DNA of 64,000 nucleotides. Origin: Candidatus Kapaibacterium sp. (GTDB taxonomy: Bacteria; Bacteroidota; Ignavibacteria; Kapaibacteriales; NICIL-2). Positions 61,480 through 64,000 of this stretch are shown in pieces. Location: contig BPHK01000001.1 in assembly GCA_026003495.1 (NCBI GenBank), positions 1,314,579 through 1,378,578 of the forward strand, in the 5' to 3' direction. Position 1 is the stretch's first letter. The number at the start of each line of letters is the position of its first letter. Both the position numbers and the translations under genes were made by a program. The notes under the pieces were generated by a model, which was not told where the DNA came from, made no database searches, and saw nothing but the letters and a program-made list of their open reading frames with translations.

Positions 61480-62550
61480 ATGAGCACTGACCGCATCGTC
61501 GAGATTTTGGGCGATAAGGCAGCGTATCTACTCGAGCATCGGTGCACAACAATTCCGAAAGAGATGCTCTCTCTACCATCGCCGGATTGGGTTGACCGAA
61601 TCTTCGCCGCGAGCGATCGATCCAATCGCGTTCTACGGAACCTGCAGTGGATGTACTCGACGGGGCGACTGGCAGGAACGGGATACCTTTCGATTCTACC
61701 GGTTGACCAAGGTGTCGAGCATAGTGCGGGAGCATCGTTTGCGAAAAATCCTGCATACTTCGACCCTGAAAATATCATCAAGCTCGCCATCGAAGGAGGC
61801 TGCAATGCCGTCGCTTCAACTTTTGGCGTTCTTGGTCTCTGCTCGCGGAAGTACGCGCACAAGATACCGTTCATCGTCAAAATCAACCACAACGAACTGC
61901 TCAGCTACCCGAACAAATACGACCAGATTCTTTTCGGCACCGTCGAGCAGGCATACGAGATGGGGGCAGCAGCCATTGGCGCAACGGTTTACTTCGGCTC
62001 ACCGGAAAGCACCCGACAAATTCAAGAAATCAGCCAAGCATTTGCACTCGCACACGAGTTCGGAATGGCAACGGTCTTGTGGTGCTACCTTCGATCGAGC
62101 GCATTCAAAACTCCCCAGCAAGATTACCATACGAGCGCAGACTTGACCGGACAAGCAAACTACTTGGGTGCAACGATCGAAGCAGACATCATCAAGCAGA
62201 AGCTACCAGACACAAACGGCGGATACGTAGCGCTCAACACCGGAGGGGTTAGCTACGGCAAATTCGACAAACGCATGTACGAGCAGCTCTCCAGCGATCA
62301 TCCGATTGATTTGTGCCGATACCAAGTTGCAAACTGCTACATGGGAAAGATTTCGCTCATCAACAGTGGCGGACCGTCCGGCGCAAACGACTTTTTCGAA
62401 GCAGTCTGGACGGCTGTTATCAATAAGCGTGCTGGCGGAGCCGGCTTGATTTCAGGGCGCAAGGCATTTCAGCGTCCTATGCACGAAGGAGTCGCTCTTC
62501 TCCATACGATCCAAGATGTGTACCTCGATCCGAATATCACAGTTGCATGA
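61480..62550 (+). CDS. fbaB: Class I fructose-bisphosphate aldolase (FbaB/archaeal type)
   Basis: A 356-residue class I aldolase of the FbaB/DeoC-like superfamily. The N-terminal block [41 protein letters not shown] and [16 protein letters not shown] fit the FbaB family that uses a Schiff-base lysine. It cleaves fructose 1,6-bisphosphate into triose phosphates. ATG 61480 starts at [18 protein letters not shown]; earlier in-frame residues lack conservation. The upstream gap holds paired palindromes. TpiA encoded in this window handles its product. Confidence 0.9.
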   Translation: MSTDRIVEILGDKAAYLLEHRCTTIPKEMLSLPSPDWVDRIFAASDRSNRVLRNLQWMYSTGRLAGTGYLSILPVDQGVEHSAGASFAKNPAYFDPENIIKLAIEGGCNAVASTFGVLGLCSRKYAHKIPFIVKINHNELLSYPNKYDQILFGTVEQAYEMGAAAIGATVYFGSPESTRQIQEISQAFALAHEFGMATVLWCYLRSSAFKTPQQDYHTSADLTGQANYLGATIEADIIKQKLPDTNGGYVALNTGGVSYGKFDKRMYEQLSSDHPIDLCRYQVANCYMGKISLINSGGPSGANDFFEAVWTAVINKRAGGAGLISGRKAFQRPMHEGVALLHTIQDVYLDPNITVA

Positions 62551-62553
62551 GTG

Positions 62554-62571
62554 CACCGCTGGCAAGCGGTG
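62554..62571 (+). other. Short hairpin after the aldolase stop
   Basis: CACCGCT (62554-62560) and AGCGGTG (62565-62571) form a 7-base stem with a GGCA loop three bases after the aldolase stop. The downstream bases (ATGTTCTTCC) are only moderately T-rich, so this is a weak terminator candidate. The rest of the 62551-62645 gap shows no other feature. Confidence 0.35.
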
Positions 62572-62645
62572 ATGTTCTTCCTCGGGGTGGCATACCGTGC
62601 TCCCAGAGTATGTGCTCGTCACAGTTGCTCTAACACAGATCCTGC

Positions 62646-64000
62646 ATGATGACCAACCAGACACGAACGAATTTTCAGCGGCTTGCGCAGCAGTACTTAG
62701 CTCCGCGGTGGGTTGTGCTCGCACTCGGTGGGATGTTCGTCACACTTTCTAACCTTTGCTCGGCGTACTATCCACGCATCATTGGGCAAACTGTTGACAC
62801 CATCGCACGCGGAGCTGCAACGTGGGAAACTATGCTCGGCAATATTACAGCCGTACTGCTACTGACAATTGGGAGCGGCCTGTTCATGTTTGCAACGCGA
62901 AAGACCGTCATCGTTACATCGCGCAAGATCGAGTACGAGCTGCGGCGTGACTTCCTTGCTGCGCTCGAACGCCAAAGCCAACGTTTTTACGACCGCATGC
63001 CGACTGGCGTGCTTATGGCGCATGCAACGAATGATATCGCTGCTGTCCGTGAATTTCTCGGACCGGCGATCATGTACTCGGCAAATACGCTGACGACTTT
63101 TGCATTCGTTCTTGTGCTCATGCTGTCACTTGACCCGTTAGTGACTGCGTGTGCACTGCTGCCATTGCCGTTTGTTGCGCTTTCGACCTATCGCATTGGA
63201 AGGCGTATCTACATTGCTTCACGCCACGTGCAGGAAGAGTTCAGCGAGCTTGTTCGTCATGCGCAAGAAGCGTTTTCCGGGATACGCATCATCCGAGCAT
63301 TCGTACGCGAAGGGTATGAAGAATCGCTCTTCACCACTCAGAGCACCCACTACATCACGAGCAACCTCCGGCTGGCACGGCTGCAGGCACTCTTCATGCC
63401 TTCGATGATGCTGTTGGTTGGCTCGTCGCAGCTGATCGTTCTTTTGGTAGGTGGTTGGCGGGTTGCTGCAGGGACAATGAGCGTCGGATCCTTGACACAG
63501 TTTTTCATCTACATCGGGCAACTTATTTGGCCGATCGCTGCAATTGGATGGGTAACCGGTATTGTGCAGCGTTCTGCTGCCTCTCTCGATCGGCTCTACG
63601 CCATCATGGATGAGCAACCAGATCTGGCGTTTCCGATGCGCTCAGTGCAGCTGCCACGCTCGTTTGGAATCAGCTGCATGCATGTTTCCTTCCGCTACGT
63701 CCCCGGCCGACCAATCCTTGAAGATGTTACGTTTCGGCTGGAAGAAGGCATGCACATCGGGATCGTCGGACCTATCGGATCTGGCAAAAGCACGCTCGTG
63801 CATCTCTTGGCGCGACTGTATGACCCCGACAGTGGCACAATCACGATTGGGAACGTGCCCCTCCAAATGTTGAGCATGGAAGACCTTCGGAATCTCGTGC
63901 GCGTTGTGCCGCAAGAGCCATTCCTTTTTTCGATGACAATTGCCGATAACATTCGCGTCGGTAATCCGAACGCAAGCGATGCCGAGGTGCTGCGTGCGCT
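62646..64000 (+). CDS. ABC exporter, fused membrane/ATPase half-transporter (3' end outside window)
   Basis: The frame from ATG 62646 remains open to the window end (about 451 residues). Six transmembrane helices (residues about 20-305) start WVVLALGGMFVTLSNLCSAY and contain the exporter coupling block QRFYDRMPTGVLMAHATND. The ATPase begins near 335 and has Walker A IGIVGPIGSGKSTLVHLLA and Q-loop VRVVPQEPFLFSMTIADNIR, both normal, unlike the exporter at 10192. It resembles MdlA/BmrA/MsbA-type multidrug or lipid exporters. In such families a second half often follows; this cannot be checked here. Confidence 0.88.
   Translation, partial: MMTNQTRTNFQRLAQQYLAPRWVVLALGGMFVTLSNLCSAYYPRIIGQTVDTIARGAATWETMLGNITAVLLLTIGSGLFMFATRKTVIVTSRKIEYELRRDFLAALERQSQRFYDRMPTGVLMAHATNDIAAVREFLGPAIMYSANTLTTFAFVLVLMLSLDPLVTACALLPLPFVALSTYRIGRRIYIASRHVQEEFSELVRHAQEAFSGIRIIRAFVREGYEESLFTTQSTHYITSNLRLARLQALFMPSMMLLVGSSQLIVLLVGGWRVAAGTMSVGSLTQFFIYIGQLIWPIAAIGWVTGIVQRSAASLDRLYAIMDEQPDLAFPMRSVQLPRSFGISCMHVSFRYVPGRPILEDVTFRLEEGMHIGIVGPIGSGKSTLVHLLARLYDPDSGTITIGNVPLQMLSMEDLRNLVRVVPQEPFLFSMTIADNIRVGNPNASDAEVLRA

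Noticed and set aside
1-64000. CRISPR array, insertion sequence, phage or tRNA genes
   Set aside because: No regularly spaced repeats, transposase or integrase signatures, or cloverleaf-like segments were seen in any intergenic gap.

Overview
This 64 kb window is a dense bacterial chromosome segment of roughly 55% G+C. It has many 1- to 4-base start/stop overlaps and almost no gap above 230 bases. It holds about 52 intact or window-truncated protein genes, one SRP RNA gene, one frameshifted gene (phoH), two broken genes (folC, a motB remnant) and a strong intrinsic terminator. I see no insertion sequences, phage genes, tRNA, 5S/16S/23S rRNA or CRISPR arrays. A recurring TAnnTTTG box 3-100 bases upstream of genes, LPS genes (kdsA, lptC), a LolE-type permease, BamA-like and OmpA-like outer-membrane proteins, and a fused E2-E1 2-oxoglutarate dehydrogenase suggest a Gram-negative of the Bacteroidota/Chlorobiota/Ignavibacteria (FCB) side, perhaps a Kapabacteria-like lineage. 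That placement is inference from gene content and promoter style.

Layout. 1-7281 (+): end of a phosphohexomutase-like gene, then ptsN-hisS-hypothetical-histidine kinase-kdsA-lptC-tpiA-pgsA, a chain of metabolic and envelope genes. 7275-21155 (-): a long run, transcribed right to left, of ygfZ, a LOG-family hydrolase, a SirB1-like protein, a large HExxH/PD40/beta-barrel protein, a sugar epimerase, a double OmpA-domain protein and a three-gene exporter (ABC, HlyD, TolC). 21238-23969 (+): secreted subtilisin and an SDR; 23980-26460 (-): a penicillin acylase-family hydrolase. 26688-33105 (+): kgd-type 2-oxoglutarate dehydrogenase and ftsK. 33114-35493 (-): motB remnant, TPR protein, rpmB. 35511-38787 (+): comEC, pgeF, a membrane protein; 38784-39619 (-): DUF948/YtxH pair. 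39727-51771 (+): M28 peptidase, prmA, ppx, two coiled-coil lipoproteins, terminator, split phoH, cdaA, SRP RNA, RNase G, dxr, rseP, dacB. 51696-56769 (-): PfkB kinase, ddl, UDG, gamma-carbonic anhydrase and frameshifted folC, with a small + strand gene (55274-55522) lying between and partly antisense to folC. 56867-64000 (+): mnmA, kbl, hydroxyacyl-CoA dehydrogenase, LolE-like permease, fructose-bisphosphate aldolase and an ABC exporter cut by the window end.

How the genes fit together. Envelope construction dominates: LPS core sugar synthesis and export, phospholipid synthesis, peptidoglycan precursors and remodelling (ddl, dacB, pgeF), lipoprotein sorting, site-2 proteolysis, type I-like secretion and several secreted hydrolases. 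Central carbon genes (tpiA, fbaB, kgd, kbl, hydroxyacyl-CoA dehydrogenase) are scattered among them.

The most informative oddities are the decayed genes: folC with four separate frameshifts, phoH split into two frames, and a motB fragment with a TAG second codon, a substituted key aspartate and no peptidoglycan-binding domain. Also notable are an exporter ATPase with a substituted Q-loop and D-loop, a protease/beta-propeller/barrel chimera, and two neighbouring lipoproteins sharing an ELKRC coiled-coil motif. I did not find a clear new defence or mobile system.
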